This document shows, piece by piece, positions 9,332 through 17,177 of a stretch of DNA of 64,000 nt. The notes below the pieces were generated by a model, which was not told the DNA's origin, did no database searches, and saw nothing but the letters and a program-made list of their open reading frames with translations. The first letter of the stretch is position 1. The number at the start of each line of letters is the position of its first letter. Origin of the DNA: Phyllobacteriaceae bacterium (GTDB lineage: Bacteria > Pseudomonadota > Alphaproteobacteria > Rhizobiales > Rhizobiaceae). The stretch spans positions 80,292-144,291 of the forward strand of contig PAPF01000035.1 in the NCBI GenBank assembly GCA_002708825.1, given 5' to 3'. Both the position numbers and the translations under genes were made by a program.

Positions 9332-9922
9332 TCAGCTGTAGGGCTCGTTTCGCCATGTGACGGTCGAGAACAGAAGCGTCTTTCCGTCCTTCAGGTTGGA
9401 CATGGACGAACGCATCAGGTCCGTCATCACCGGCCAGCGGTAGAAGACGCGCAGCATGTTGATCGTCAGCGCGCCGCCCGGATCGACATCGAAGTCGGAC
9501 GTGTCGATGTCCTTGTCGGCGGTCAGCTTGATGCGCACCTTCGAGGCTGCATCGAACGTGTTGAACTCGCGCAGGTCGACCTCGAGGCCAGGGCACCCGT
9601 CGGCCACGATGATATCGAGCTTGTCGCAGATGAGTTTCTTCAGCGCGGCTTCGTTGATGGCGTTCGGCTTGATCTGTCCGGTGCGAAGCTGGCGGGCAAC
9701 GCTGTCCCCGGCATTTGCCATCACCTGCTGGGCGGCAAAGGAGATGCTGCTCTCGAGGATCGCGAAGACGAGAAGGCAGAACGGAATGGCCAGGACAGAG
9801 AATTCGATGGCCGTGGCGCCTTTCCTGTTCCGCGCGAATCGCCTGAACAAGCCGGTACGGCGGGTCTTGCCCTGTTCCGCGATCTCCCCCGCCTGGATCA
9901 CGCCATTGGTCTCTTGTGCCAT
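9332..9922 (-). CDS. TadE-family pilus assembly protein
   Basis: A second TadE-like pseudopilin of about 196 residues. The motif RKGATAIEFSVLAIPFCLL near residue 35 is the TadE signature: a prepilin-peptidase-like GATAIEF site followed by a hydrophobic helix. I prefer the ATG at 9922 because AAGG lies 7 bases upstream; starts at 9928 and 9940 are also in frame. It lies 38 bases before the second TadE-like gene, so both are probably co-transcribed. Processing by the CpaA peptidase encoded nearby is expected. Confidence 0.82.
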   Translation of the reverse strand: MAQETNGVIQAGEIAEQGKTRRTGLFRRFARNRKGATAIEFSVLAIPFCLLVFAILESSISFAAQQVMANAGDSVARQLRTGQIKPNAINEAALKKLICDKLDIIVADGCPGLEVDLREFNTFDAASKVRIKLTADKDIDTSDFDVDPGGALTINMLRVFYRWPVMTDLMRSSMSNLKDGKTLLFSTVTWRNEPYS

Positions 9923-10009
9923 ATCCATACCTTTTGACAACGCACTGGTATGGCAGGGACGTTACAGCGAATGGGTTGAAATCCGGTTTTGGGATTGCAG
10001 AAAAACGAA

Positions 10010-10031
10010 AAGGCCGGATTCACCCGGCCTT
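10010..10031 (-). terminator. Intrinsic terminator after the CpaC-N-like gene
   Basis: On the minus strand AAGGCCGG pairs with CCGGCCTT around a 6-base loop, followed by TTTCGTTTTTC. It lies between the upstream gene (10067-10489) and the two TadE-like genes, which therefore probably have their own promoter. Confidence 0.75.
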
Positions 10032-10066
10032 AACCTCGATGCTGGGGCCGCGGCCGCCCTTGTGGT

Positions 10067-10489
10067 TCAGTTGGCAGCCATGGCGGCTTCCGAAGCCATC
10101 ACCGCCTCGTTGCGGTATTCGGTCTCGCAATAGGGCGAGCAGGACAACGTCTGCACCTGGCTGCGGCGGTAAACCCGGACCGACTGGTTCTGCGAGCGGC
10201 GGACATAGACCTGCTCGTCGACAATGGGTTTGCCCTCCGGGTCCAGGATCACGAGATTGGTGACACCAAATCCCTTGCCGGTAAGGACGATGGTCGTGGA
10301 ATCCTTCACCGTCACGTCCGCGATCTTCGGTTCGCCCACCACCACGGTGTCGGCGGCCCGCGCCAGCTTGATGATCTTGGCCTGATACATCGATAATTCG
10401 ATTCCGGCTTCCGTGGCCGATGCCGGCGCGCCCGCCTGGAATGCGAACCCGGTGGCGAGGACTGCGGCGAGGGCGAGGTTGCGGATCAT
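10067..10489 (-). CDS. Short pilus assembly protein with a CpaC/secretin N-terminal (N0-like) domain
   Basis: The 140-residue protein has a signal peptide ending ASA-TEA, then the segment TVVVGEPKIADVTVKDSTTIVLTGKG, quoted here only in part as VVVGEPKIADV. It corresponds to the N-terminal domain of CpaC-type secretins; no secretin core is present. CpaC itself is encoded at 13569. The C-terminal part has a Cys-x3-Cys pair (CSPYC). It probably acts in the periplasm as an accessory to the Flp pilus secretin. It is divergent from the first pilin gene. Confidence 0.75.
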   Translation of the reverse strand: MIRNLALAAVLATGFAFQAGAPASATEAGIELSMYQAKIIKLARAADTVVVGEPKIADVTVKDSTTIVLTGKGFGVTNLVILDPEGKPIVDEQVYVRRSQNQSVRVYRRSQVQTLSCSPYCETEYRNEAVMASEAAMAAN

Positions 10490-10547
10490 GACGGGTGCTC
10501 CGGTCGGATCTGGAATGAACTGTCTGAAGGAAAATGCCCGTGAATGG

Positions 10548-10562
10548 TAAACCGGCGGTTAA
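10548..10562 (-). promoter_or_regulatory. CtrA-like box (TTAA-N7-TTTA)
   Basis: One mismatch from the TTAA-N7-TTAA consensus of the alphaproteobacterial cell-cycle regulator CtrA, placed about 60 bases upstream of the CpaC-N-like gene. Regulation is inferred only. Confidence 0.4.
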
Positions 10563-10757
10563 GGCGCAACGGCGCCAGGGCCGCTCCTTGCCGGGGCATG
10601 CCTGCGCCATCGTGCCGGCATCGCTGCTGGCGATTGCCGGTCCCCGGTGCGGATCGGATGATCCCATATAAGGAATCCCGTGTACCCCGGGAATCTGACC
10701 GGCCCGTCTGCTCCCTGCGCTGGAGGCCCCCGAAAACGGTCTCCGGCTCAGCCTTCG

Positions 10758-10765
10758 TTAACCAT
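10758..10765 (+). promoter_or_regulatory. CtrA-type octamer TTAACCAT upstream of the pilin gene
   Basis: This is the exact TTAACCAT octamer reported as an alternative CtrA motif in Caulobacter, where pilA is CtrA-dependent. It lies about 140 bases before the first Flp pilin. The same octamer occurs upstream of cpaB. Confidence 0.4.
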
Positions 10766-10900
10766 CCCCCTGTTCACGTTTTGGAAACTGCGTTTCGTAA
10801 CTGAACCGCAAGACGTTCTCCGTAGAGTGCCCCCATCCGATGAGCAAACAAGAACTCACGGAACGGCTGTCAACCAAGGCATAAACAAAGGAGCTCTACC

Positions 10901-11068
10901 ATGTCGAAGTTCGTTGCATTCATGAAGGACGAGTCTGGCGCCACGGCTATCGAATACGGCCTGATCGCCGCGCTGATTTCGGTTGTCATCATGGGCACCC
11001 TCACCACGCTTGGCACCAACCTGAACACGAAGTTCAACTCGGTCGCCACCAAGCTCGCCGGCAGCTGA
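10901..11068 (+). CDS. Flp family type IVb pilin (copy 1)
   Basis: This 55-residue protein is a Flp/PilA major pilin: a short positive leader, the conserved processing and helix segment GATAIEYGLIAALISVV, and a short polar tail ending KLAGS. Cleavage is expected before or within the GATAIEYG region by the prepilin peptidase CpaA. AAAGGAG is 8 bases upstream of the ATG. It is followed by a strong terminator, so it can be made at high level independently of the assembly genes. It is nearly identical to copy 3 in the helix. Confidence 0.93.
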   Translation: MSKFVAFMKDESGATAIEYGLIAALISVVIMGTLTTLGTNLNTKFNSVATKLAGS

Positions 11069-11103
11069 TCGCAAGACGGTCGCTACCGCAGCTTACGAGA
11101 AAG

Positions 11104-11133
11104 GGGCCGTCTCGATCCGAGGCGGCCCTTTTT
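11104..11133 (+). terminator. Intrinsic terminator after Flp pilin 1
   Basis: GGGCCGTCT pairs with AGGCGGCCC (one G-T pair) around a 7-base loop and is followed by TTTTT. It starts 36 bases after the pilin stop. Confidence 0.88.
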
Positions 11134-11341
11134 ACTTCCAGATGCGCGTCTTTGATGTCCCGTGTGCGGGGACGAGGGACGGCAAGGTCGGAGTGCCATC
11201 CGGCCAGGGGCAAGACAATGGCCACACTCCCCAGGTTGCATTTTGCCTTTCCATGGACTGAACGGCCATGGCCAATGCCCATTGTGCTACGCGCGCGCTT
11301 CGGGACCGCATCGCTCATCCGCAGGCAGGAAGGGTAGGCCG

Positions 11342-11518
11342 ATGCGAAGGCTTTTCACTCTGTTTTCCAGGAATGCCAAGGGCGCCGCGGCGATTGAGTA
11401 TGGACTCGTCGCAGCGCTCATATCGGTCGCGATCATGGCCGGGTTGACCGATGTCGGTGACAAGGTCGCCAACACGTTTACCCGCCTTTGGTGCACGAAT
11501 TGCTGGCCCGGCGGCTAG
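11342..11518 (+). CDS. Flp family pilin, divergent copy 2 with a C-terminal CxxC
   Basis: This 58-residue Flp pilin has the helix GAAAIEYGLVAALISVAIM. It differs from copies 1 and 3 in its leader (MRRLFTLFSRNAK) and ends LWCTNCWPGG, with two cysteines in a CxxC arrangement. AGGAAGGG lies upstream of the ATG. Cysteines at the C-terminus are not usual for the short Flp pilins I know, so it may be a minor pilin or disulfide-linked tip subunit. That is inference. Confidence 0.85.
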   Translation: MRRLFTLFSRNAKGAAAIEYGLVAALISVAIMAGLTDVGDKVANTFTRLWCTNCWPGG

Positions 11519-11699
11519 ACGCCCCGGATCCCGGCTCTGCCGGATGCGGTCCGCACCGGTCTTTCCGCTGCATGACCGCCGCCCGTCCGGCCAATGCAAT
11601 GCGGTCCGGGGCATGTGTGCGCCCCGGCGCGCGGAAATGTAGTGAAGAAACAATAACGGCCCTGGAAACAGGGCGTTTGCAACACAGGGAAAATGCAAG

Positions 11700-11873
11700 A
11701 TGAAAAAGTTCGAATCCTTCATCATGGATGAATCCGGCGCCACGGCCATCGAATACGGCCTGATCGCGGCGCTGATTTCCGTTGTCATCATGGGCACGCT
11801 CACCACGCTCGGCACCAACCTCAACAGCAAGTTCCAGAGCGTGGCGAACGGCGTGGCCGGCACCGGCGTCTGA
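11700..11873 (+). CDS. Flp family type IVb pilin (copy 3)
   Basis: This 57-residue protein closely resembles copy 1: the segment from DESGATAIEYGL through TTLGTNLN is the same at nearly every position, with a different tail (VANGVAGTGV). AGGGA is about 10 bases upstream of the ATG. It is probably a recent duplicate of copy 1, with the divergent copy 2 between them. The prepilin peptidase gene cpaA follows after about 165 bases. Confidence 0.92.
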   Translation: MKKFESFIMDESGATAIEYGLIAALISVVIMGTLTTLGTNLNSKFQSVANGVAGTGV

Positions 11874-12037
11874 TCGGTCTTCCTGCCGGAAAGGATGGCC
11901 CCGGTGCCCTGCGGGCGGGCACCGGGCTATCCGCCACGCTTCACCATTGTTTAAGCCCGGTGCGCTAGTGTCCGCACAAGATCAAGACAGGTCCGGCCCG
12001 GCAGCGGGCAGGGCCGGGAACAGGGCAGGATGAACCG

Positions 12038-12559
12038 ATGCTTGAAGCTGCAATCCTCGTGATCTTTCCGTTCTGCATGGCCTTCGCGGCGATCTCTGAT
12101 CTGCTGTCGATGACCATTGCGAACCGGGTCTCGCTGCTGCTGGTTGGCGCATTCGCTGTCATCGCGCCGCTGACGGGCATGGACTGGGGCACTTACGCGA
12201 CGCATTTCGCGGTGGCCGCGGCCGTTCTCGCCATCACCTTCTTCCTGTTCTCCATTGGCCAGATGGGCGGCGGCGATGCAAAGCTGCTGACCGCAACCGC
12301 CCTGTGGTTCGGGTTCACCCAGGTCACGGTCCACTACCTCCTGTTCACCGCCATCCTTGGCGGCTTCCTGACGCTCGCCATCCTGTCGCTGCGCGGATCG
12401 CCTGTCGCCGTCTTTGCCTGGCGTGTGGAGTTCCTGCGCCGCATTGCCGACCCGCAAAGCGGCATTCCCTACGGCATCGCGCTTGGCATGGCGGGCCTGC
12501 TGGTGTTCCCCGAGAGCCCGCTCGGCATCTGGGCGCTGGCCGCGATTGCCGGCGGCTGA
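12038..12559 (+). CDS. cpaA: Prepilin peptidase CpaA/TadV
   Basis: CpaA is the membrane aspartyl protease that processes Flp prepilins and TadE-like pseudopilins. The 173-residue, strongly hydrophobic product has the two expected active-site Asp regions: AAISDLLSM (near residue 21) and QMGGGDAKLL, the GxGD motif. Its size matches the short TadV/CpaA form that lacks the N-methyltransferase domain. GCAGGA precedes the ATG. Confidence 0.93.
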   Translation: MLEAAILVIFPFCMAFAAISDLLSMTIANRVSLLLVGAFAVIAPLTGMDWGTYATHFAVAAAVLAITFFLFSIGQMGGGDAKLLTATALWFGFTQVTVHYLLFTAILGGFLTLAILSLRGSPVAVFAWRVEFLRRIADPQSGIPYGIALGMAGLLVFPESPLGIWALAAIAGG

Positions 12560-12652
12560 GGCGGCCGTTTTCATCGCAGGCACGGTTCTTCCACCCGGGC
12601 CCCGGCGGGTTCCGTGTGCCGTTTGCAGACGGCCAGGAAACCTAACGCCGCA

Positions 12653-12667
12653 TTAATCATGGTTTTA
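12653..12667 (+). promoter_or_regulatory. CtrA-like box (TTAA-N7-TTTA) upstream of cpaB
   Basis: One mismatch from TTAA-N7-TTAA. It lies ten bases before a TTAACCAT octamer in the same promoter region. Confidence 0.4.
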
Positions 12668-12676
12668 AAAGTCTCG

Positions 12677-12684
12677 TTAACCAT
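12677..12684 (+). promoter_or_regulatory. CtrA-type octamer TTAACCAT upstream of cpaB
   Basis: Exact match to the octamer also found upstream of the first Flp pilin gene, 66 bases before the cpaB start codon. Confidence 0.4.
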
Positions 12685-12750
12685 AATTTGACGATTGCAC
12701 CTGCACTGTGGCCGCAAGTTGAGGTCCACCGGGTAAGGGGTGCAGCGAAA

Positions 12751-13572
12751 ATGAAAACCTCCCAGCTTATCGTTCTGGGTGTCGCCGTGGCAGCCGCTGG
12801 CGGTGCCGGCATGATAGCCAAGAACATGGCCTCCGCGCCGCCACCCGAAACGGTCGTGATGGCACCCGTGCCCGCCGCGCCCGCAATCGAACTGGCGGAA
12901 ATCCTGATTGTCACCGAGGACATGCCGGTCGGCGCGCCGATCGAGGGGCAGTTGCGCTGGCAGGAATGGCCTGTCGACGCGATGAACCCGGAATACATTA
13001 CCCGGGACGCGGAACCCGAGGCGATCGACAAGCTGGCAGGTGTCGTGGTGCGGACGCCGATGTCGGCGGGCGAGCCGTTGCGCAAGACCCGGCTGGTCGG
13101 CTTCGGCAAGAGCTTCATGTCGTCCATATTGCCGTCCGGCAAGCGCGCCATCGCGACGCAGATCTCTGCCGATACCTCGGCGGGCGGTTTCATCCTGCCC
13201 AATGACAAGGTGGACGTGATCATGACCCGGCGCTCCGCCTCGGGCACCGTCGGTGAAGCGTTCAAGACCGAGACGATCCTCAGCAACATCCGCGTCCTGG
13301 CCATCGACCAGACGATCCAGGAGGACGAGGAAGGCCGCAAGGTCAAGGTCGGCGAGACGGCGACACTGGAGCTCACACCCCAGCAGGCCGAGATCATCAC
13401 GGTGGCCCAGCAGATGGCCGACCGGCTGACGCTTGCGCTTCGTTCCGTCGAGGACGCCGATGAAGTGACCGGCCAGGGAGCAGACTATCTCGTTTCGTCC
13501 GACAGCGACCGGAGCGGCGTCGTGCGGATGATCAAGGGCGGTGAACTTTCCGAAGAGGCTACGAAGAAATGA
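12751..13572 (+). CDS. cpaB: Flp pilus assembly protein CpaB
   Basis: CpaB (RcpC) is an inner-membrane-anchored periplasmic protein that works with the CpaC secretin. The 273-residue product starts MKTSQLIVLGVAVAAAGGAG, an N-terminal membrane anchor, followed by a SAF-like domain (DMPVGAPIEGQLRWQEWP) and the family segment NDKVDVIMTRR. The ATG at 12751 begins the anchor; the frame is open further upstream without homology. Its last codon overlaps cpaC by four bases (ATGA). Confidence 0.92.
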   Translation: MKTSQLIVLGVAVAAAGGAGMIAKNMASAPPPETVVMAPVPAAPAIELAEILIVTEDMPVGAPIEGQLRWQEWPVDAMNPEYITRDAEPEAIDKLAGVVVRTPMSAGEPLRKTRLVGFGKSFMSSILPSGKRAIATQISADTSAGGFILPNDKVDVIMTRRSASGTVGEAFKTETILSNIRVLAIDQTIQEDEEGRKVKVGETATLELTPQQAEIITVAQQMADRLTLALRSVEDADEVTGQGADYLVSSDSDRSGVVRMIKGGELSEEATKK

Positions 13573-15107
13573 CACGCCAAACCCGTTTCCCCCGCATTGC
13601 CTTTTCGTCCGGCGCCGGTCTGGCAGCCTCACTTGCCCTCGCGCTTGCAGCAACGGCGCTGACGCCGGTTGCCACGCACCAGGCGGCACAGGCTGCCAGC
13701 ACGCGCGTGACCGAATCGACGGCAACCCAGCGCGTGAAGCTGGGTTTGAACAAGTCGATCGTCATCGACCTGCCGACCGATGCCTATGACATCCTGGTGG
13801 CCAATCCGGCGGTCGCCGACGCGGTGACGCGCACGGCGCGGCGCATCTACCTGTTCGGCAAGCAGGTCGGCGAAACCAACATCTTCGTCTTCGGCCCGAA
13901 CGGGGAGCAGATCGCCTCGCTCGACCTGCAGATCGAACGCGACGTTTCGGGTCTGGAGGATTACCTCAAGCGCTTTCTGCCCGACTCGACGATCAACGTG
14001 GAACTGATCAACGACAACGTCGTCCTGACCGGCGAAGTCGCCACGCCGCTGGATGCCCAGCGCGCCCAGCAGCTTGCCACGATCTTCGTCTCCGGCGGTG
14101 AGGCGACCACCGGCCAGTATGCCACCACGGCGACAGGCGTGGGCACCTCCGGCGGCGGGGCCGACGTTGACATCTCCAACCCGGACAGCGAGCGCCGCAC
14201 CTCCAGGATCGTCAACCTGCTCAAGATCGTCGGCGAGGACCAGGTCACGCTGAAGGTCACGGTCGCCGAGATCAGCCGCACCGTCATGAAGCAGCTTGGC
14301 GTGCGGGCCCTGGCCGCCGGATCGACGGACGGGATCTCGTTTGCCTCCGTGGCCGACAGCTTCACCGGCCTCGGAAAGCCGCTCACCAATCTTTCCAGTT
14401 CGCTGACCGCCACCATCGGCAGCGTGACGCTTCAGTCCTATCTCAACGCGATGGAGCAGACCGGCGTGATGAAGACGCTGGCCGAACCGACCCTGACGGC
14501 GGTGTCCGGCGAGCAGGCGCAGTTCCGCGTCGGCGGTGAGTTCAACATGGTCAACGACCGCGGCGAGGACAACGGCCAGGTGACCTACACCGTCTCCAAG
14601 GTCGAATACGGGATCGGGCTCGAATTCCTGCCCGTCGTCCTGTCGCCGGGCCGCATCAGCCTGAAGATCCGCACCACCGTCTCCGAGCCCACGACCCAGG
14701 GTTCGGTGTCCATCGCGGAAACCAACATCATCTCGATTCGCAAGCGTCTGGCCGACACGACGGTGGAACTGCCCTCGGGCGGCACGATGATGATCGCCGG
14801 CCTGATCCAGGACGATGTCCGCCAGAACATCAACGGCATGCCCGGCCTCATGAAATTGCCGGTGCTGGGAACCCTGTTCCGCAGCCGGTCCTTCGAGCGC
14901 AACGAGACCGAACTCGTCGTCCTGGTCACGCCCTACCTGTCGCGGCCCGTCGCCCGTAACGCGATGGCCAAGCCCGACGACAATTTCAATCCGCCGAGCG
15001 ATGGCGCCGGCATGTTCCTCGGACGTGTCAACCGCGTCTACGGGACGATGAAGACCAACCGGCCTGCCGGACGATACCACGGCGTCGTCGGCTACATCTA
15101 CAAGTGA
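13569..15107 (+). CDS. cpaC: Type II/IV secretin, Flp pilus outer-membrane channel CpaC
   Basis: CpaC (RcpA) forms the outer-membrane pore through which the Flp pilus passes. The 512-residue product has a signal peptide (ending AAQA), an N0-like domain with LGLNKSIVIDLPTDAYDILV in the first 100 residues, a BON-like segment, and a C-terminal secretin domain with VPSGG-type signature VELPSGGTMMIAGL and PVLGTLFRSRSF. It overlaps cpaB by four bases and is seven bases or so from cpaD, so translation is probably coupled. Confidence 0.94.
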   Translation: MTRQTRFPRIAFSSGAGLAASLALALAATALTPVATHQAAQAASTRVTESTATQRVKLGLNKSIVIDLPTDAYDILVANPAVADAVTRTARRIYLFGKQVGETNIFVFGPNGEQIASLDLQIERDVSGLEDYLKRFLPDSTINVELINDNVVLTGEVATPLDAQRAQQLATIFVSGGEATTGQYATTATGVGTSGGGADVDISNPDSERRTSRIVNLLKIVGEDQVTLKVTVAEISRTVMKQLGVRALAAGSTDGISFASVADSFTGLGKPLTNLSSSLTATIGSVTLQSYLNAMEQTGVMKTLAEPTLTAVSGEQAQFRVGGEFNMVNDRGEDNGQVTYTVSKVEYGIGLEFLPVVLSPGRISLKIRTTVSEPTTQGSVSIAETNIISIRKRLADTTVELPSGGTMMIAGLIQDDVRQNINGMPGLMKLPVLGTLFRSRSFERNETELVVLVTPYLSRPVARNAMAKPDDNFNPPSDGAGMFLGRVNRVYGTMKTNRPAGRYHGVVGYIYK

Positions 15108-15123
15108 TCGGGGAATGAGTGTC

Positions 15124-15843
15124 ATGTCGCAAGCAAGCATGAAGACCGCCGCGGCCAATCCGGGCAAGTCCCGGGTCCGGGCGCTGCTGCCCGTCATCGC
15201 GGCCGCCGCCGCCATGACCGCCCTGGGCGGGTGCGCCGCGCTCAAGCGGGATCACGTCACCGTCGGGTCGGTGCCGCAGGATTACCGCACCAACCATCCC
15301 ATCACCATCGCCGAGCGCGAGGCCGTTTATGACCTGCCCGTCACGCAGGACGCCAAGGCGCTTTCGGCATCCCAGGCCGATGCGCTGAAAGGCTTCATGT
15401 CCGGCTATGAGCGTGCCAGCGGATCGGAAGTCCGGGTGATCGTTCCGGTGGGCACGCCGAATGCGGCGGGCGCAGGGCGGGTCGCCGGCGACATCGTCAA
15501 CCTGCTGACGCGGCACGGCGTTCCGGCAAACCGGATCACGACTTTCTCCTACGAAGGCGGCCCCGAGGCCCATTCCGCGCCCGTCCGCATTTCCTACACG
15601 CGCCTGACCGCGTCGACCGGAAAATGCGGACGCTGGACCGACGATCTGAGCAACACGGCGGAAAACCGCAACTACACCGACTTCGGGTGTTCCTACCAGA
15701 ACAACCTGGCGGCGCAGGTTGCCAACCCCGCCGATCTGCTGGGCCCGCGCCCGGTCGGCGAGATCGACGGCACCCGCCGGGCCGATGTCATCGGCAAGTA
15801 CGAGACCGGGGAATCCGTGCTCGTTCCCAACATCAGCTACTGA
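15124..15843 (+). CDS. cpaD: Flp pilus assembly lipoprotein CpaD
   Basis: CpaD is a lipoprotein that helps place or gate the CpaC secretin. The 239-residue product has a lipobox LGGC around residue 37. The family segments ALSASQADALKGF and FGCSYQNNLAAQVANPADLL are present. I prefer the ATG at 15124, which has GGGGA 9 bases upstream; another ATG at 15115 would add three residues. It follows cpaC directly and precedes cpaE by 20 bases. Confidence 0.9.
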   Translation: MSQASMKTAAANPGKSRVRALLPVIAAAAAMTALGGCAALKRDHVTVGSVPQDYRTNHPITIAEREAVYDLPVTQDAKALSASQADALKGFMSGYERASGSEVRVIVPVGTPNAAGAGRVAGDIVNLLTRHGVPANRITTFSYEGGPEAHSAPVRISYTRLTASTGKCGRWTDDLSNTAENRNYTDFGCSYQNNLAAQVANPADLLGPRPVGEIDGTRRADVIGKYETGESVLVPNISY

Positions 15844-15863
15844 TCCATGAACGGGTGAAGACG

Positions 15864-17147
15864 ATGGACAATCTGGCATACGAGCAGGAACCGGCGGAAG
15901 AATTTGCCGCGACAGCCCGCGACACGGCGGAACTGCAGGCCATGCGTCCGGTGCCGCGTGTTTCGATCCACGCCTTCTGCGAAACCGAAGGCGTCGCCAA
16001 GCCGGTCGAGCGGGCCGCCGAGGACCGGCGCATGGCGCGGGCCCATGTCAGGGTGATGCGCGGTGGCGTCTCCGCTGCCGCCGAGTTCTATGCATCCAAC
16101 CCGACGCCCAACCTCATCATCGTCGAGAGCCGCGTTTCGCCGGCCGACATGATGGCGGAACTGGAAAGCCTGGCGGAGGTCTGCGATCCCTCCACGCGCG
16201 TGGTCGTCGTCGGGCATTACAATGACGTGAACCTCTACCGTGAACTGATCCGCAACGGCATCTCCGAATACATGGTCGCGCCGGTGACCCTCGCCGATGT
16301 CATGACGGTGATCTCGAGCCTCTTCGTCAATCCGGATGCCGAACCGCTCGGCCGCACGATCGCCTTTGTCGGCGCCAAGGGTGGCGTCGGATCGTCGACG
16401 ATCGCCCACAATGTCGCCTGGTCGATATCGAACCTCTTCCAGACCGAGACGGTGATCGCGGACATGGACCTGCCGTTCGGCACGGCCAATATCAATTTCG
16501 ACCAGGATCCGGCCCAGGGCATCGCCGAGGCCGTCTTCTCGCCCGAACGTGTCGACGAGGTCTATCTCGACCGCCTGCTCGCCAAGTGCTCCGAGCATCT
16601 CTCGCTCTTGGCTGCACCCTCGACGCTTGACCGGGTCTACGACTTCCAGTCGGATGCCTTCCTCTCGGTGGTCGAGGTTGTCCAGCGCACCGCGCCGCTG
16701 ATCGTTCTCGACGTGCCGCACACCTGGAACGCCTGGACCCGCGACACGCTGGCCCAGGCCGACGAGGTCGTCATGATTGCGACGCCGGAACTGGCCAACC
16801 TGCGCAACACCAAGAACCTGGTCGATACCCTCAAGCGGCTTCGGCCCAACGACTCGCCGCCCAAGCTGATCCTCAACCAGGTCGCGGTTCCCAAGCGCCC
16901 CGAGATTGAACCCGCCGATTTTGCCGATCCGCTCGACCTCGAGCCGATCGCCATCATCCCGTTCGATCCGCAACTGTTCGGAACGGCCTCCAACAACGGC
17001 CGCATGCTTGGCGAGATGGATGCCAGCCATGCGATCGCGCAGATGGTCAACGAGATCGCCCATGTCCTCACCGGCCGGATGGAAATCCGGAAAAAGGAGG
17101 CCAAGGGGCTGGCCGGGTTCCTCGGCAAGCTGGGCAAGAAGAAGTAA
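15864..17147 (+). CDS. cpaE: Pilus assembly ATPase-like protein CpaE/TadZ
   Basis: CpaE is a MinD/ParA-like protein that positions the Flp pilus machine, in Caulobacter at the pole. The 427-residue product has an atypical receiver-like N-terminal domain (to about residue 165) and a deviant Walker A, GAKGGVGSSTIAHN, at residues 170-183. In it the usual GKT lysine is replaced by Ser, as in other TadZ proteins, while the first signature Lys172 remains. The C-terminus is Lys-rich (GKLGKKK). It lies between cpaD and cpaF. Confidence 0.92.
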   Translation: MDNLAYEQEPAEEFAATARDTAELQAMRPVPRVSIHAFCETEGVAKPVERAAEDRRMARAHVRVMRGGVSAAAEFYASNPTPNLIIVESRVSPADMMAELESLAEVCDPSTRVVVVGHYNDVNLYRELIRNGISEYMVAPVTLADVMTVISSLFVNPDAEPLGRTIAFVGAKGGVGSSTIAHNVAWSISNLFQTETVIADMDLPFGTANINFDQDPAQGIAEAVFSPERVDEVYLDRLLAKCSEHLSLLAAPSTLDRVYDFQSDAFLSVVEVVQRTAPLIVLDVPHTWNAWTRDTLAQADEVVMIATPELANLRNTKNLVDTLKRLRPNDSPPKLILNQVAVPKRPEIEPADFADPLDLEPIAIIPFDPQLFGTASNNGRMLGEMDASHAIAQMVNEIAHVLTGRMEIRKKEAKGLAGFLGKLGKKK

Positions 17148-17177
17148 CGCGGCCTTTCCAGGGGATTGGTGGACACG

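Larger units (their letters stand above)
10490..10900. promoter_or_regulatory. Divergent promoter region between the CpaC-N-like gene and the first Flp pilin
   Basis: These 411 bases hold no convincing gene. Two CtrA-like motifs are visible: TTAA-N7-TTTA on the minus strand at 10548-10562, about 60 bases before the minus-strand gene, and TTAACCAT at 10758-10765, about 140 bases before the pilin ATG. The region is where both promoters must lie. Confidence 0.55.
12560..12750 (+). promoter_or_regulatory. cpaB: cpaB promoter region with CtrA-like motifs
   Basis: This stretch separates cpaA from cpaB and is AT-richer than its surroundings. It contains TTAA-N7-TTTA at 12653-12667 and an exact TTAACCAT octamer at 12677-12684, about 70-100 bases before the cpaB ATG. 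It probably holds the promoter of the cpaB-to-tadC operon. Confidence 0.5.

Noticed and set aside
11519..11699. A fourth small pilin-like gene between pilins 2 and 3
   Set aside because: Neither strand contains a GATAIEYG-like helix or an adequate start with ribosome-binding site.
16377..16400. CpaE Walker A lacking the usual GKT lysine as evidence of a broken gene
   Set aside because: KGGVGSS is a common form in TadZ/CpaE proteins and the gene is otherwise full length.
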